Positions 1-12,227 are shown, numbered from the stretch's first letter. The stretch is 64,000 nt of DNA from Rosellinia necatrix (GCA_021209875.1 JAGYVD010000004.1:1178001-1242000); one strand, 5' to 3'. The notes: generated by a model not told the origin, from the sequence alone. A program made the numbers and translations.

Positions 1-2004
1 TGCCGCCGGATCGACACGAAGTGCGACGACAGCTTCTCCGCCGCCTCGGGCGAGAGCCGGGGCGCGCAGCGTCTATCGGCGGCATTCATGTTAGCCGTGT
101 GTCCGCCGGGGCGCGAGGCGAAGAGCCGTGAAGTGGTGTGGTTTGGTGCGGGAAAGAATTGCAGGGAAAAAAAACTTACGACTTGCAATAGGATAGATAC
201 CGTCGCATCTTCTCGACTGGCACCTCGCCTTCGGCTTGTTCCTCGACGCCGCGCCCGCCCATGTGGATGCCCATGACGTGCCTCGCGATCCTCTCGTCCT
301 TGTCTCGGGTGTGTTCGTCTTTGACGATGAAGATCATGTCGAAACGAGACAAGATAGTCGTCTGAAAGTCGATGTTTTCGCCGGGCGTTTTCATGTCGTC
401 GTACCGGCCGAAGATGGGGTTGGCGGCGGCCAACACGGACGTCCGCGCATTGAGGATGGTGGTGATACCCGCCTTGGCAATTGAGATAGTCTGTTGTTCC
501 ATGGCTTCGTGGATCGCTACTCGGTCTTCGTCTCGCATCTTATCGAATTCATCGATACATACAACACCACCATCAGCCAGCACCATGGCGCCCCCTTCTA
601 GGTAGAATTCCCGGGTCGAATGGTCGCGTTGCACCGAAGCGGTCAAACCAGCTGCAGACGAACCCTTGCCGGAGGTGTAAATGGAGATCGGCGCAGCTTT
701 CTCGACAAACTTCAACAATTGTGATTTCGCTGTACCTGGATCACCGAGAAGCAGAACATTGATATCGCCTCTGAGTTTCATGCCGTCGGGGAGGATCTTT
801 TTAGACCCGCCCAGGAGTAGACATAAAATCGCTTTCTTGATGTCCCTGTTCCCGTAGATAGAGGGGGCGATGCAGTCAGCCATCACGCTGTAAAGATCAG
901 GTCGTCGGCTGAGCTCGAGGAACTCTTGCTCCTCTTCTTCGGAGAAACTAGAGGTACCCTTTGCAGTTGAATCCAGATCGGTCTGGATTCCGACGGCTCG
1001 GAGGTAAGGCGTTCGGATGGCCACAGCGCCGCCAGTTGAAGAGTTTCTCGATCCTTTGCTCTGGTAAATGGAGAATATACCCATGATGGTACATCTGGAA
1101 CCGGGGACAACCCTATTAGTCAAGTAGCGGTCTGCCGAGATGAGGACGTGTCTTGGAAGCTCTCCGACGGGCACTTGATCGGGCGCCTCCTGGAGCTTGA
1201 TGATCTGCTGATCGACAAATCGGGACTTTTCGTGAATAACAAAGTAGGGGTCGAGGGGACACTTCTCGGCGGGGTCGTTGGGTGCACGTTGTCGACCGCA
1301 CTGGCGGGGTAGGGTGACGCCAGTGAATCCTCCCAGAATCGGGGTCGTTTGGGTATGTAAACAGCTTCGGCATTGGATATGCAGTTCGGTAGCTTTGGAG
1401 GACATGACGGAGGCGCCAATGACGATACCCGAGACCCTAACCAGGCGTGCGATGGTCTCCGAGTCCAAATTTCGTATCGAAACATCTTCGGCGGTGGAAT
1501 GGATGAGGAGTTGGTGTTCTGGGATTTCAGCGGCGGGGTTATGGGGGAAGACGATCCGATGAGTGCATTTTCGCAAGGCGTTTTCGAACTGTCGGGGGTT
1601 TAGCAGTGCACACTTGGGGACAATGATGGGGGCGTAAGACGCACAAGAGGAATAATGTCTGCCGGCTCTGTCACTAGACGATGCGCTAGCTCTTCGTTGT
1701 ATTTGATAAGATCCGTAATATTAACATCACAGTAGAATCTTTTTAACAGGGCATTTTCGCGTAGCTGATCTCTGTGATATACAATTAGCTGTTAGCCCGA
1801 GCCCATGCCCCAAGCCCACTGCCCTGAGCTGGGAGATTGTTCGCATGCGGACGGGACGTAGACGTACCTGTAGACGAAGATGTTGTCATGTCTAAATTGC
1901 AAGATAAAGTTGATGAGCTGCTCCTGTACTTGAAGCCGGGTGTCTTCGTTAGGACCCGAACTATTCTGGAAGACCGAGACAGAGTAGACGGATTGGCGAT
2001 CCAT
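1..2004 (-). CDS. mcm5: DNA replication licensing factor MCM5 (3' end beyond the window)
   Basis: MCM5 is one of the six subunits of the MCM2-7 helicase that is loaded at replication origins and unwinds DNA in S phase. Predicted exons on the minus strand are 2004-1868, 1771-1645, 1588-180 and 72-1. The introns have donors GTACGT, GTGCGT and GTAAGT and acceptors CAG, CAG and TAG, and all junctions keep frame. This gives 581 residues; the family is usually about 720, so the C-terminal part lies outside the window. Visible motifs are a four-cysteine zinc finger (C161, C164, C185, C198), Walker A GDPGTAKS (370-377), Walker B with IDEF (433-436) and the arginine finger SRFD (502-505). The N-terminus [13 protein letters not shown] and the phrase [11 protein letters not shown] point to MCM5 rather than another MCM. 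It is transcribed divergently from VPS54. Confidence 0.95.
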
Positions 2005-2495
2005 CTTTTCAGTTGACTGCCTGTTATAAGAGATAAACAAAAATTATACAACGGGGGGAGTGATTTGGCGGATGAGCCTTTGTCGGAATGTGGTCAAACG
2101 TAGCTTGGGCGGGCTTGGAACTGAGGTAGGGATGGAGAATCGAGGGGCTGTTGGAAGGTAACTTGAAGGGTGGGTACAATTATCTGCGATCCAATTGATA
2201 GCAGCGCGTGCTAGACCAAAAACACGCGACTTGCAACGCGTTAGTCAGAGGAGCGCGTTGAGTGGTTGCATTCCCACTAGGCTTGATTAGGATGACGCAC
2301 AGGATGTGTCAGCTGTCGTGTGTTACGGAGATCCCGAATCAGGCCGCCAACCTTGTCTGCTAGTGAAACACCCGCACATGCGTGCTTCATAGCGTAGGTA
2401 CCTAGGTACCTTCCCGCCTCAAGTCGCCAGCTCTACCGGATCCTTTGCGACAGGCTGTCTCTGTATTCTTCCAATTCCAACTCAACAATAACAAA

Positions 2496-2533
<38 letters not shown>

Positions 2534-2989
2534 ACGACAAGGACAACACCCACAACAACCGAGCATGACCGAGCATGCCTGAAACCCTTATGGACTACAG
2601 GAAGACGCAAAGACCATTTTAACCCTCGAGCTAATTGATGGTTCTAACCCGTTTGTCGACCTTCCCATAAATCAAACCAGCCGTGATTCGGACACCGAAT
2701 TCGGCTGCCTACAACGGCTGCCTACGACGGCTACCCACAACGTACTATCTCTCTCTCATCCCTTAGTCGCCGAAACCTCGAAGTTTCGACACTACCAAGC
2801 GGTTCTGCTCTTCATCGATCACTCCGGGGATACTCCTATTGCATCTTGGGGCGTGTTGCGGCTCGGTCGTCTTTCGCCTAGCTATGCTTCCTCGGTAGCC
2901 CTCCGCGAGCCTTCTCGATAAGCCAACCCGGCTTCTCTCGCCCATCTATCTCGAACCTCTGCGGTCCCAAGGCCGCATGTCCAAGAGTT
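2005..2989. promoter_or_regulatory. Divergent promoter between MCM5 and VPS54
   Basis: This 985-bp spacer separates two head-to-head genes and contains no credible coding sequence. The MCM5 side holds a cluster of ACGCGN boxes. The VPS54 side contains a CAA-rich simple repeat around 2499-2546, probably leader or promoter sequence, then a pyrimidine-rich stretch up to the start codon. No clear TATA box is seen for either gene, which is usual for housekeeping promoters. Confidence 0.7.
2224..2258. promoter_or_regulatory. MluI cell-cycle box (MCB) cluster upstream of MCM5
   Basis: Three ACGCG cores lie within 35 bp: ACGCGA at 2224-2229, the perfect MluI box ACGCGT at 2236-2241, and ACGCGC on the minus strand at 2258-2253. 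In yeasts MCB sites bind MBF (Mbp1/Swi6 type) and drive G1/S transcription of replication genes, including MCM genes. The cluster is about 220-255 bp upstream of the MCM5 start codon, a suitable distance. Binding in this organism is inferred. Confidence 0.55.
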
Positions 2990-3060
2990 ATGTTCTCCAA
3001 CACGGTAGCTCGCAAGTCTGTCGACAGTCTATCGCCCTGGTCCCCGCCATCCCCGACTGA
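2976..3060 (+). promoter_or_regulatory. Possible upstream ORF overlapping the VPS54 start
   Basis: An ATG at 2976, 14 bases before the chosen VPS54 start, opens a different frame of 27 codons that ends at TGA 3058-3060, inside the VPS54 coding region. If this ATG is in the mRNA, scanning ribosomes would meet it first and VPS54 translation would need leaky scanning. The transcription start is unknown, so it may lie outside the message. Confidence 0.3.
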
Positions 3061-6000
3061 GTTCCCCTACCATCGCCAGCCAGGCACCTCCCACGCCAAA
3101 ATCCGCCGGGGCTCGACCGCGAGCTCGATACATTCCATCGGTGGTCAGCTCGATACCTCCTCCGGAACTTGGTCCCATGCCGTCCTAGAAGCCGGGCAAA
3201 ATGCCATATCAACCTTGCTCCAGCCGCCTATCGTGCGGACTGGCTTGCAACCTCATACTGCTGCCCCAGTATCTAGTACCCACAAACCTCCCACCTCCAA
3301 GGACATACCACCTGTTACCTTAACTAATGTGCCGCACGTCGACGCCTCAGAATTCACCTCCTACCTCACGCAGGTCGGCACGCTCTATGACCAGTTACGG
3401 CGCATGCAGGAGAGCGACGATGACGTCGGCGATCAAGTCTTTCGCCGTGGTAGGACCGACGGACTTATAGGTTTTAAAGACGATGGTCATTTACGACCGG
3501 AAAACCGGTCATCATCATCCACGATGGCCGCGTCAGCTGTCGCCGCCAGGTCAATATCACCCATCGAGTCGCGCTCGTCAAGGGCCCCTGTACGCCGAAG
3601 ATCAAGCTCAGGATACATTCGAAAGCAAGCGCAGGGGCCACCCCCTTTATCCACTATACCAAACGTCTACTTCGATGATGATTTCCATCTTGAGAACCCT
3701 CGAACTTTCGATATCGTGAGCGAGAAGTCCGAAGTTGTCCGCCCAGCTCCCGGGTCCGCCGCGGAAAATAAATCGGCGAACGGCAATGTTCCAGCACCTC
3801 GCAAAGCTTTAGCTACCAACGCGATCCTACAAGAGAAGCTGTCCTGGTACATGGACACCGTGGAAATGCACCTCATTTCCTCGATATCCACCGCGTCAAC
3901 TACATTCTTCACCGCTTTGGGATCCCTAAAGGAGCTTCATTCTGAAGCTGCGGGTTCGGTTGAACGGATCAAGACATTGCGGCAAGAGTTGGGAGCCCTG
4001 GATAACGAGATTGCCACTGGCGGCTTAGAGGTGGTACAAAAACAACGGCGTCGTGAGAATCTGCAGCAGTTGAATGACGCCGTGAGGCAATTGAAGCACA
4101 TCGTCGAATCCGTAGCAACGTGCGAAAGTCTGGTGGAAGCCGGTGATCTTCAAAAGGCGCTAGACAACATCGAACTTTTAGAAAACCTCATCGCCGGACG
4201 AGGCACGGCTTCGTGGACAGATGGGACCAGTCCAACCCCTCAGCTACGCGATCTCAGGGATGCAGTAGCACTTCAGGGGGTCAACGAAGACATCTCTGCG
4301 TTACGATTCCGCATCGGTAAAGCGTTCGAATCACAATTCCTTGAAATTCTCTTGGGTGACTTGAGACGGCATACGGAGGAGCTTTCAACCCAAGAAGTAT
4401 TGTCGCGCTGGAGTAGCGCCGCGATGCGAGCCCGTGGCACTCATAGTAGAGACTCATTGACGTTCCCGGCTTATTTGGCCAAGACCGAGGGTCTTCGCTC
4501 TCAGCTCATGCCCGCATTGGTTGGCTTGCATCGATCGAAGCATATTTCTATCGCTATCGCGTCATATCGAGAAGTGGTCATGCGGGAGATCCGAAATCTT
4601 GTCAAACGGCCGCTACCAACCTCTCACGATGATGATAATGAATCCATGGTATCAGTCTCCACGGTAAATTCCCGACGTTTAACGCAACAAGAAAAGTCGA
4701 GCATCCTCGCTCGCAACCTACGAGCCTTGGACGAACAGGATGCGGAAGAGTTATTTACTAAGATGTACGTCAGCGTCACGGAAACGCTGCGAAGACTCAC
4801 TACTCAGGTCAAAGTGCTGTTCGATGCCGCGAGTTCTATCGGTGAAGTGCCAACTTCTACAACCGATCGATTACCGGCTCAATTGAAATCCCCACCTCTA
4901 AACAGCGCAAATCGCGACATCCAAGAAGACATCCACATGGCAATGGATATGGCAAACCTTTTAGGACAGGCCGTGGATACTTCTCAAGAAAAGATTGTCA
5001 AGGTCCTTCGCGTGCGATCCGAACAGAGCACTCATTTACCGCTAGTATGGTTCTTGAGATACTTTACTCTCAACCTTTACTTTGCAAACGAATGCGAATC
5101 GATATCAGGCAGAAGCGGTACATCTTTGAAGACCGTAGTCAACGCTCATATCAAAGATTTTATTCAATCTCACGGCGATGCAGAAAAGCAGAAGCTTGCG
5201 CAAGCTATGGAGTCCGATGAGTGGGGCGCCAAGGATTTCACTGAACAGCACAATGCCTTGCTTACTCGAGTGCTTGACTGTAGCACGAAAGACAGCGATG
5301 CCTGGACCGAAGGAAGTCAAATATCCATCCCGTTTTCCGACCCCCGGGCTAAGGGAAATGCCGAGCCCAACGGCCGGCCCAGGGCGGAATCTAACGGGAC
5401 GACGAAAGAGAAAACCAGAAGCGCGATCATAGACTCAGAGACATTCATATTACCCAACTCCGCTATTTTATGTCTCGAGGGCATGACTCATTTCTTGCAT
5501 CTCATCACAGGCATCCCCTCAATGGCTTCCGATATATCTGCCTCGCTTGTTTCTTATCTCCAGCTTTTCAATTCACGATGTACCCAGCTTATCCTTGGAG
5601 CAGGGGCCACGCGATCTGCCGGCTTGAAAAACATCACCACCATCCACCTTTCTCTTGCTTCTCAAGCATTAGCATTCATTTCCACGCTCATCCCTCATGT
5701 GCGGGAGTTCGTGCGGCGACATGCCGGATCGGGTCCCAACATTAACAACGCGAACGTCGCCAGTCTCATGGGTGAATTTGACAAGGTTAAGCGCCTGTTC
5801 CAAGAACACCAGAATAATATATACGACAAACTCGTTGAGATTATGAGTGGCCGAGCCGCTGCACATGCCAAGGTAATTAAAGGGATCGCTTGGGAGCAAG
5901 AAGTCCCGTCACGAGTAAATTCATACATGGAAACGCTCGCCAAAGAGACCGCAACTTTGCATCGAGTCCTTGCCAAACGCCTACCAGAAGGCACGGTACG

Positions 6001-6388
6001 ATTAATTATGACCCTTGTATTTAATAGCTATAAAAGCCAAATCGGAGGAGCTTTCGAGACTCTTGGAGCGAAAAACCAAACCGCCACAAATCGGTAAGCC
6101 ATGCGTGAAGAGGTTTCTGCATTGAAAGAAAACTAACTGTGCCAAAACAGAATGGAGTCAGACATAAACCACCTCATTGCCAGGCTTGGTAAGATAGACG
6201 GGTTTGGGGATCTCGGAGATCATTTACTCAACATCGTGAAGACGAAAAAATTGGAGCAGACCAGTGCAAGGAGTAGCCCCGAACCAACCCCCGCCGGCAA
6301 CAACAGTAACGGCCAGGACCCCAACATCGAGAGTGGGACAGACGAGACTACCCAAAGCACACCGAAGAACAATAATCCCCCGGGTTAG
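2990..6388 (+). CDS. vps54: Vps54-type subunit of the GARP tethering complex
   Basis: Vps54 is a subunit of the GARP complex, which tethers endosome-derived vesicles at the trans-Golgi network for retrograde transport. There are two exons, 2990-6093 and 6151-6388. The intron has donor GTAAGC, branch AACTAAC and acceptor CAG, and joining restores an arginine codon, giving 1113 residues. The N-terminus is serine/proline-rich and low in complexity up to about residue 90. A conserved segment KDIPPVTLTNVPHVDASEF follows at about 104-122. A helical, coiled-coil-prone Vps54 N region spans roughly 280-480, and the Vps54 C-terminal domain lies in the last third. The short second exon encodes the conserved end with LGKIDGFGD and then a Ser/Pro/Asn-rich tail. 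Reading only the first exon would lose this conserved C-terminus. The fungal family has a similar length of about 1100 residues. Confidence 0.88.
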
Positions 6389-7656
6389 GCGTTCAAAACT
6401 GCTTGATCTTGGTGCATGGTCTGGCGTCAGAGCAGGCGTTTAGACAGATAATAATTACTTTATACATACTCAAAAAATGACGTTATGTATATATACATAT
6501 TAACGACCGTTTGGGGGTCACGGATAATATCCATAACACTGTTACCGCGTGGGTTTCCTACTTTTGGGAGAGAATGATACTGAAACGCACTGCCTGCATT
6601 CCATAGCTCCTCTACATCCAACTTGCTAATTCCCATAGAGCGGGTCGGCCCTTAAATTGTCCTTTGGTCAAGCTTAGCCTCACCTGTTGGACCTCTATAT
6701 TAACTCTCGTTGATGGGCCCTTTACATTTTCTCTTGTCTCCTCTCTGGTCCTTTGGGCCCATGCGCTCCCCCATCCCCCCACTATCCGAGCCCGAGCATA
6801 TGACGGAATACTTTCCAAGTTGTTTCTTACTCATTCATTCACTCAGCCTTCTTCTGTCCAGAAGATTTACCGCGCATTGTCTCTCCTGTGGCAAGGGCCG
6901 TTGCAATGGGAATAGAACATATCGATTGCGGGGTAAAAGACCTCGCTGCTTCGGTCATAACCGTGACGAACGGAGTATAACACCACGTGCGTGGGCTTCG
7001 GCAAGTACGCGCAATGGCAAAGCCACCACGATATGAATACCAGAAGGGGACTCGTGCTTTCTAGATCTGCTTCACTCGGAATGGCGGCCTCAAAATACCG
7101 TTCGTGCGACACACCGCGACCTATGGTGGTGCCTCGTAGCAAACTCGACACAGCACTTGGGAAGTGAACGCCACATGCGCTAGAGATCCATCGTGGGGTA
7201 CTCGGCCCTTCACTCGCTGGCGCTGCACATTCTCCTTCTAAGTTTGGTCGGTTCAAGGGTCTTGTGTCCGGACTAGATTTGGGTTGAGTCGAAAGAAGGC
7301 CGGTGTGCCGAATCCAGTAAGCCGGGATGGCAGATCGATCGCCGAGGATCTCATTGGCCGCTCTGCGGATCTGGGACTTTGACGCCGCCTTAGCCCGCCG
7401 CTAGCATCAAGCGTTGAGGACTGTGGGCCAGACTATATGCCCATGGCCTACAGTCCTAACTATGCTTGGGTAGACTTCGTCTTTCCGATGTGGCCAATTG
7501 GGAAGCTCTAAAGAGAACGTTTGAGAGCGGGATGAACGATGAGTTTATTTAAGACGATGAAGGCAGTCGCCGAACCGGTGTGCGATGATCTCCTGAGTAG
7601 TTCGGTTTCTCGAAATCATTCTGTGTAGTTATATTGTCCAGGCTTTCTCGGTAAAA
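6389..7656. other. Intergenic, no gene recognised
   Basis: The first part is presumably the VPS54 3' UTR, with an A+T-rich stretch at 6447-6505 that would suit polyadenylation. Several open frames occur on both strands (for example 6867-7256 minus), but none shows a recognisable domain, signal peptide or convincing splice pattern. No repeats are evident. Confidence 0.5.
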
Positions 7657-8982
7657 ATGGCCAGAACTAGCACATTGCTAGGGCTATTCGTCGCTCTCTC
7701 CCCCGTTGCAAACGCTGCTAGAGGCGCTGGAGGCAAGCACGATTCTTCCTAGACTATGATACCATCCGTCACTAACGTTAGAAAACTGTAGAGTTTCATT
7801 ATGGCGCGGCATTTGGTGAACCGTTCAATGTTGCAACTGTATGTATAGCCTGACAGATCTGATCAATGTTGTGTTCGGATTTCGATTGCCAGCCACTAAA
7901 CATCTCAGGACTGTAACGAAATCAACTTAATCAGCCCGGGTATGCCCATTAAAGTCCAGCCATGTTTTCATTCGTATCCTATCTAACTCGAACCCCCACC
8001 AGAGCTCTTGATCAATTGGGGCCCAGACAACCGAAACGACGCCACCATCAACGTCTGTGGGAATTCCAATATCAAATTCGCACCTACTCTCTGGGGCCGT
8101 GACTTTGATGTCCCTCAGTTGTCAGCATTGCCTAACTCGCCCGCGCCCTTCGGCGTGTTCCTCGAGAACGAGCCAAACTGGTTCGGTGCCTATAGCCCGG
8201 ATCACGGCGTCGGATGCAATCTCACGGCTCAGCAATGCGCGTCCCGGTATTACACGGAGACAAGTAAGAGCCCCCAATTCACGGAAATCTGGACCACCCT
8301 TTGCTAATCATGGGGCCTTCCTCTCGTTCGTAGATATCATCAATCAAAAGTTCGGCGTCGGCGTTGTCAAGCTGTTCACCCCGAGCCCAGTGAACCCGAC
8401 CTATCCCAAATGCTCCGCGCCGGGGCAATACGGATGCACGTACCAGGACCAGATCGCGTGGTTCCGGGATTATTTCGCGGCGTGTCCGAACTGCCTTCAC
8501 GACGCATGGGTAAGCTCGGCTCGAATGCAGACGTCTTTTCCCAAATGTGATCCGTGGCGAGAGTCTCGTTGCTGACCCCTCTCAACCCTTGCACAGGCAA
8601 TCAACCACCACGAGTACAGCTGCAACCTCGCGACGACCCAGGCCAACATCCAGCGCCTCTGGAACAACTTCGGCACCAAGAACATCTTCGTCGGCGAACT
8701 GGGCTGCGACGGCCCGTCTCCCGAGGTGCAGGCACAGTACCTGCGCGACTTCACCGCCTGGGCGTATACTCAGCAATAGTAAGGGTCCCAGATTATATCT
8801 CTGCGGTAAATACGGAACGGTTGCTGACTGACCTTCCTCTCAGCGTCGTTGGGTTTATCTGGGCAGGGTTGAACTACGTCGGTTCACAGGGAGCGCAGCT
8901 GGTCAAGAACGGACAGCTGACGGCGGTCGGCCAGGCCTTCAAGCAGATACAGCAACAGTATCCTCCCAAACTGACGGCATAG
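7657..8982 (+). CDS. Secreted glycoside hydrolase of the Asl1-like / GH128 type
   Basis: This is a predicted secreted glycosidase; GH128 enzymes act on beta-1,3-glucan. Exons are 7657-7732, 7792-7838, 7909-7939, 8003-8263, 8334-8509, 8597-8778 and 8844-8982, giving 303 residues. Every junction keeps frame. Introns 2-6 are GT-AG; the first uses a GC donor (GCAAGC). Residues 1-20 form a signal peptide (MARTSTLLGLFVALSPVANA). The barrel shows LINWGP (54-59), FAPTLWG (77-83) and the NEPN motif with probable acid/base E108. HHEY (201-204) and VGELGC follow, with probable nucleophile E231. The length fits a bare catalytic domain without a binding module. It stands alone, with no clustered partners. 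The family call rests on the motif order; the exact CAZy family could be a close relative in the same clan. Confidence 0.78.
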
Positions 8983-9849
8983 AGTCATGAAGTATATCCG
9001 TTAGGCCATTTTGGGTTATCTATGGCTTCATCGTATTCCCAGATCAACAGATGAGAATTAAATCACTTTCTCGTCAAAATATGCTGTCATTGTTAAGAAT
9101 TATAGCATTCTTGCCTTACTACGTAACGTATCAGTGCGATCGATATTTGGTTTTGCCCTTCTGGGAATCTCCCTCGCTTATAAAGGGGCAAGTATTATAT
9201 GAAAGGGAAATGAGCGTGGTGATTAAGCATATCAGACCATGAAAGCAAAGCTAGAAAGATTGGATTAGATACACCAACCAAATGCGCCAAAGTTATAATG
9301 TTACATCCTAGGATGGCCTCAGGCATAAACTTGTTGTCCCTACAAGACAGTGATTGTGCGAGGTTTGTTTGTACCCGGATCAAGGCGATTCTGGGCAAAG
9401 ATCATCCCGCCGGATCTAGCCGTTGTCCACTTCAGTACTATTTATGAGCTAAATGCTCGGCACTTGTAGTAATGCAAATTCTTGATTGGGAGTTGGCAAT
9501 TGGAGTTTGAATTCCAAGACACATGTTAGTGCACGGCACCGACCCTTGACTCTTGATTTTACCTAATTTGGCACAATTGGGTAATTATTGCTAAGTAAAA
9601 TACAGATTGAGTTACGTTAGAGCCAGCTTAGAGGAGAATAAAACAAAATGTTCAGAAGCGGAGAGGAATAAAAATAAGGTACAAGTTATGCTAAAAGTAC
9701 AGCACAGAAGGGCAAATAACTCAGTACAATCCCATAACGACCTTGAAAACCTCGGCCACAGCCGTTCATGAGCCACGATACTCTTCCGAAATTTATATAT
9801 CCAAATTCCTTTTGGTCACTCTCCTTCGTGCCGTTGGCACCATAATGCC
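8983..9849. other. Intergenic between convergent genes, no gene recognised
   Basis: The spacer lies between the 3' ends of the glycosidase gene and the minus-strand secreted-protein gene. It is moderately A+T-rich. Small frames at 9051-9242 (plus) and 9195-9398 (minus) have no recognisable features. Confidence 0.5.
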
Positions 9850-10479
9850 CTAAAATTCGACGCGGATAAGGTCTATGAGCTCGCAAGTAGGATTCTGTGG
9901 CTTTCCAGATGTAACCCATGACAAAGTCTGTCTGTATTCACCAGAAACCTGCCAGCAGACCGCCCATTGGTAGTATCCGAGATCTTCGTTGAACTCCGGG
10001 GTCACCCCTGGGACAAAGGCGCGGTCGTCGAGATAGCTGGTGCTAAAGGTCTTGTTGTCTGCGTCAAATCCAGTTTCTAAGTAGCCACCGCTGCCGGCTA
10101 GGGCGACGCCGACATTGGTATTTGAAGCATATGTGATCTCAAGAGGGTGGCCGTGGTATGGGGATGGTGTGGTGGTGTTGGCTGTTGGATCTGCTAGTAG
10201 GAATCCTACTTCGAAGCCTCTGTACTGCTGGAAGCCGGTATAGTTGAAGTACCACTCGTACGAGGAGTTTCCGACGATTGGAGCACAGCCCGGCTCGTAG
10301 CTGATGAAGTTCGGCGCGGGCACCCCTTCGATATTGTACCAAGTGATGAAGCCGTCAATCGAGCTGTTCGCGGCCTGGCCCTTTGCTCGGAGGGCAAAGG
10401 GGCCCTCTTGGGTGAGCTCCTGGATCTGGGCAGATGCCGCACCCAGTCCGAGCAGAATTGCCGAAAATTGGAATCTCAT
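9850..10479 (-). CDS. Secreted protein of unknown function, 209 aa
   Basis: This is a single-exon gene. Residues 1-18 (MRFQFSAILLGLGAASAQ) are a clear signal peptide with cleavage near Ala-Gln. The mature part has five N-glycosylation sequons (NSS twice, NYT, NTT, NKT), only three cysteines, and many aromatic and glycine residues (for example WYNIEG, YEWYFNY, YYQWAVCW). No membrane segment or GPI tail follows. The segment EGPFALRAKG with an SSIDG phrase resembles a group of small fungal secreted proteins of unknown function (DUF7907-like), but I cannot confirm this. A TATA-like element TTATATAAAG lies about 115 bp upstream (10602-10593). No catalytic motif is visible, and no function is assigned. 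Confidence 0.75.
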   Translation of the reverse strand: MRFQFSAILLGLGAASAQIQELTQEGPFALRAKGQAANSSIDGFITWYNIEGVPAPNFISYEPGCAPIVGNSSYEWYFNYTGFQQYRGFEVGFLLADPTANTTTPSPYHGHPLEITYASNTNVGVALAGSGGYLETGFDADNKTFSTSYLDDRAFVPGVTPEFNEDLGYYQWAVCWQVSGEYRQTLSWVTSGKPQNPTCELIDLIRVEF

Positions 10480-12113
10480 GGTGTTCGAGTGCCGACTTTA
10501 GGGTGACTTTTGATGGGGATTGGATATAATGCCGTAGCGCGTACCTCTGGAATGCAAGGCCGTTTCCATATTTGCTGTGTCATCTTACCTTACTTTATAT
10601 AATCAACTATGCGTTTTCTATCTAGTTGTTTAGTCCATCCGAGTTGGGACGGTCATCTTTAATTCTGTTGCCTAACAAGCATTGGCACCCCGAAGAGGAC
10701 TTAGCGCGTCGATCACGATCACCAAACCCCTACTACCGTAAAAATGATCACAGTAAAAAGCTCTCATGCAGCGGCAACACGAGACGGGCTGTGCATTGAC
10801 AACAATGAGAGATTCTCTTACACCTGAGGTAAGGTACGGGGTAGATGGAACCCATTTGGATTTAGTTAGGATGCCATGAACACAGAAGGGGGTTCCACAC
10901 ATCCCCTCCGCCGATTGGCTTTCACGTCAGCACTACGCTTCATGCCCCATTGCCGAGCCAAAAAGAATTCATTTACCGTGCAACCCCGTCTGATATCATG
11001 GGTCAAATTTCTACAATAATGTCTGCCTAGACGATCTGCATTTTTCTGTGATCCATCTTCGCAGAACGATCGCGACAAGTCCCGAAAGGAGCTTGAGGCA
11101 TATGACCAAATTTGAATATCTAGGGATAGGATCCCGACCCGTCTTCAATGGTAAAGTAAAGATGAATAATACTCTCGTATTTCTCTTTTATGGCCAGCGA
11201 ATTCTCATATTAGATCAAAGGAGATTCCTGATTGGTGCAGGTAGGTGAGTATAAATCCCCACGCTATCCGTTTAGAGTTGCTTGGCAGTTGATAACCTAC
11301 CGTAAAACCTCACGCCCTGGGTGTTAAATCATAAATGTTCAACATTTGGTACCAGTCTAACGACCTAGAGCCAGGCGAGGTTTATCCCGGCGCAGATACA
11401 CATGTGCGTGACTGGCTATTGCCTTGATCCGAACTAAGGCATGAACATGATGGCGCCATCCTGCTGGCAAACACCCCGTTCATCTATCTACGGTCAGAGC
11501 AGTGTTGAGGAAGGCTTCCATAAGACCCACCATGTATCAACTGGCACCCGAACGTCAAGATTATATCGAAAAACCTTTCTATTTCACACGTCAAGGGTTT
11601 GGTGGTGACAGTACCATAGTAGTGGATCGGAATGGGAAACTACGTAGTTTATGCTCTGAATCCAATCTATCCACTGGGGATATACCAAAATCTCGGGGAA
11701 CCCGTTAAATCTTGAAGGCATGGAACAAAATAGGTAGAAAAACTATAAAATGCAAACTCATCAAAGAGAAAAATTACTTGATTATTGCCTGTATGAATAA
11801 GAGAAGCTAGCTCCATGATGTAGGGCAAAAATAAACCTAAATAGAACTTATTTCGGCGGACGCAACCCATTTTCCGTGTCTCTTTAGCTATACCTCGGCT
11901 CTTTGATAATATATTATTCATTTCTTAGTATTACCAAAGCGTACGGGAGATAAAAAGCCCCCCGCGACGAGATCGACCACTGCCGCTCGTCATATCTGCA
12001 CTTGGCCGACGCAGCCACATGCATGAGGGTCCCATGGCCCTGGGACGCACATTAGCGGTGGATGCTGGACAGAATCTAGGATGGATCGGTAGAAAAAGCC
12101 TCGGCGCGAACCC
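10480..12113. other. Intergenic, no gene recognised
   Basis: This is promoter sequence for the minus-strand gene at 9850-10479, followed by unique-looking DNA. Short frames (for example 11048-11248 and 11502-11708, both plus) have no recognisable domains. Base composition becomes slightly A+T-richer toward the mobile-element pile at 12.1 kb. Confidence 0.5.
10593..10602 (-). promoter_or_regulatory. TATA-like element for the 209-aa secreted protein gene
   Basis: TTATATAAAG on the minus strand lies about 115 bp before the start codon at 10479, leaving room for a leader of about 80 bases. Confidence 0.4.
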
Positions 12114-12227
12114 TGGCCGACGTGGTAACACGTAGGGATACTAACATGCATGAGGCTGGAAGGTCGACTGACCCCTCGTAGGAATAAAGAAAAAAGAACT
12201 GTAGTGCCGGGCAAGCTGTCCCTAAAA

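Noticed and set aside
176..1576. Reading the MCM5 large exon alone as the whole gene
   Set aside because: Its apparent first codon is a TTG inside the protein. Spliced upstream exons supply the conserved N-terminus, and a fourth exon continues past the window edge.
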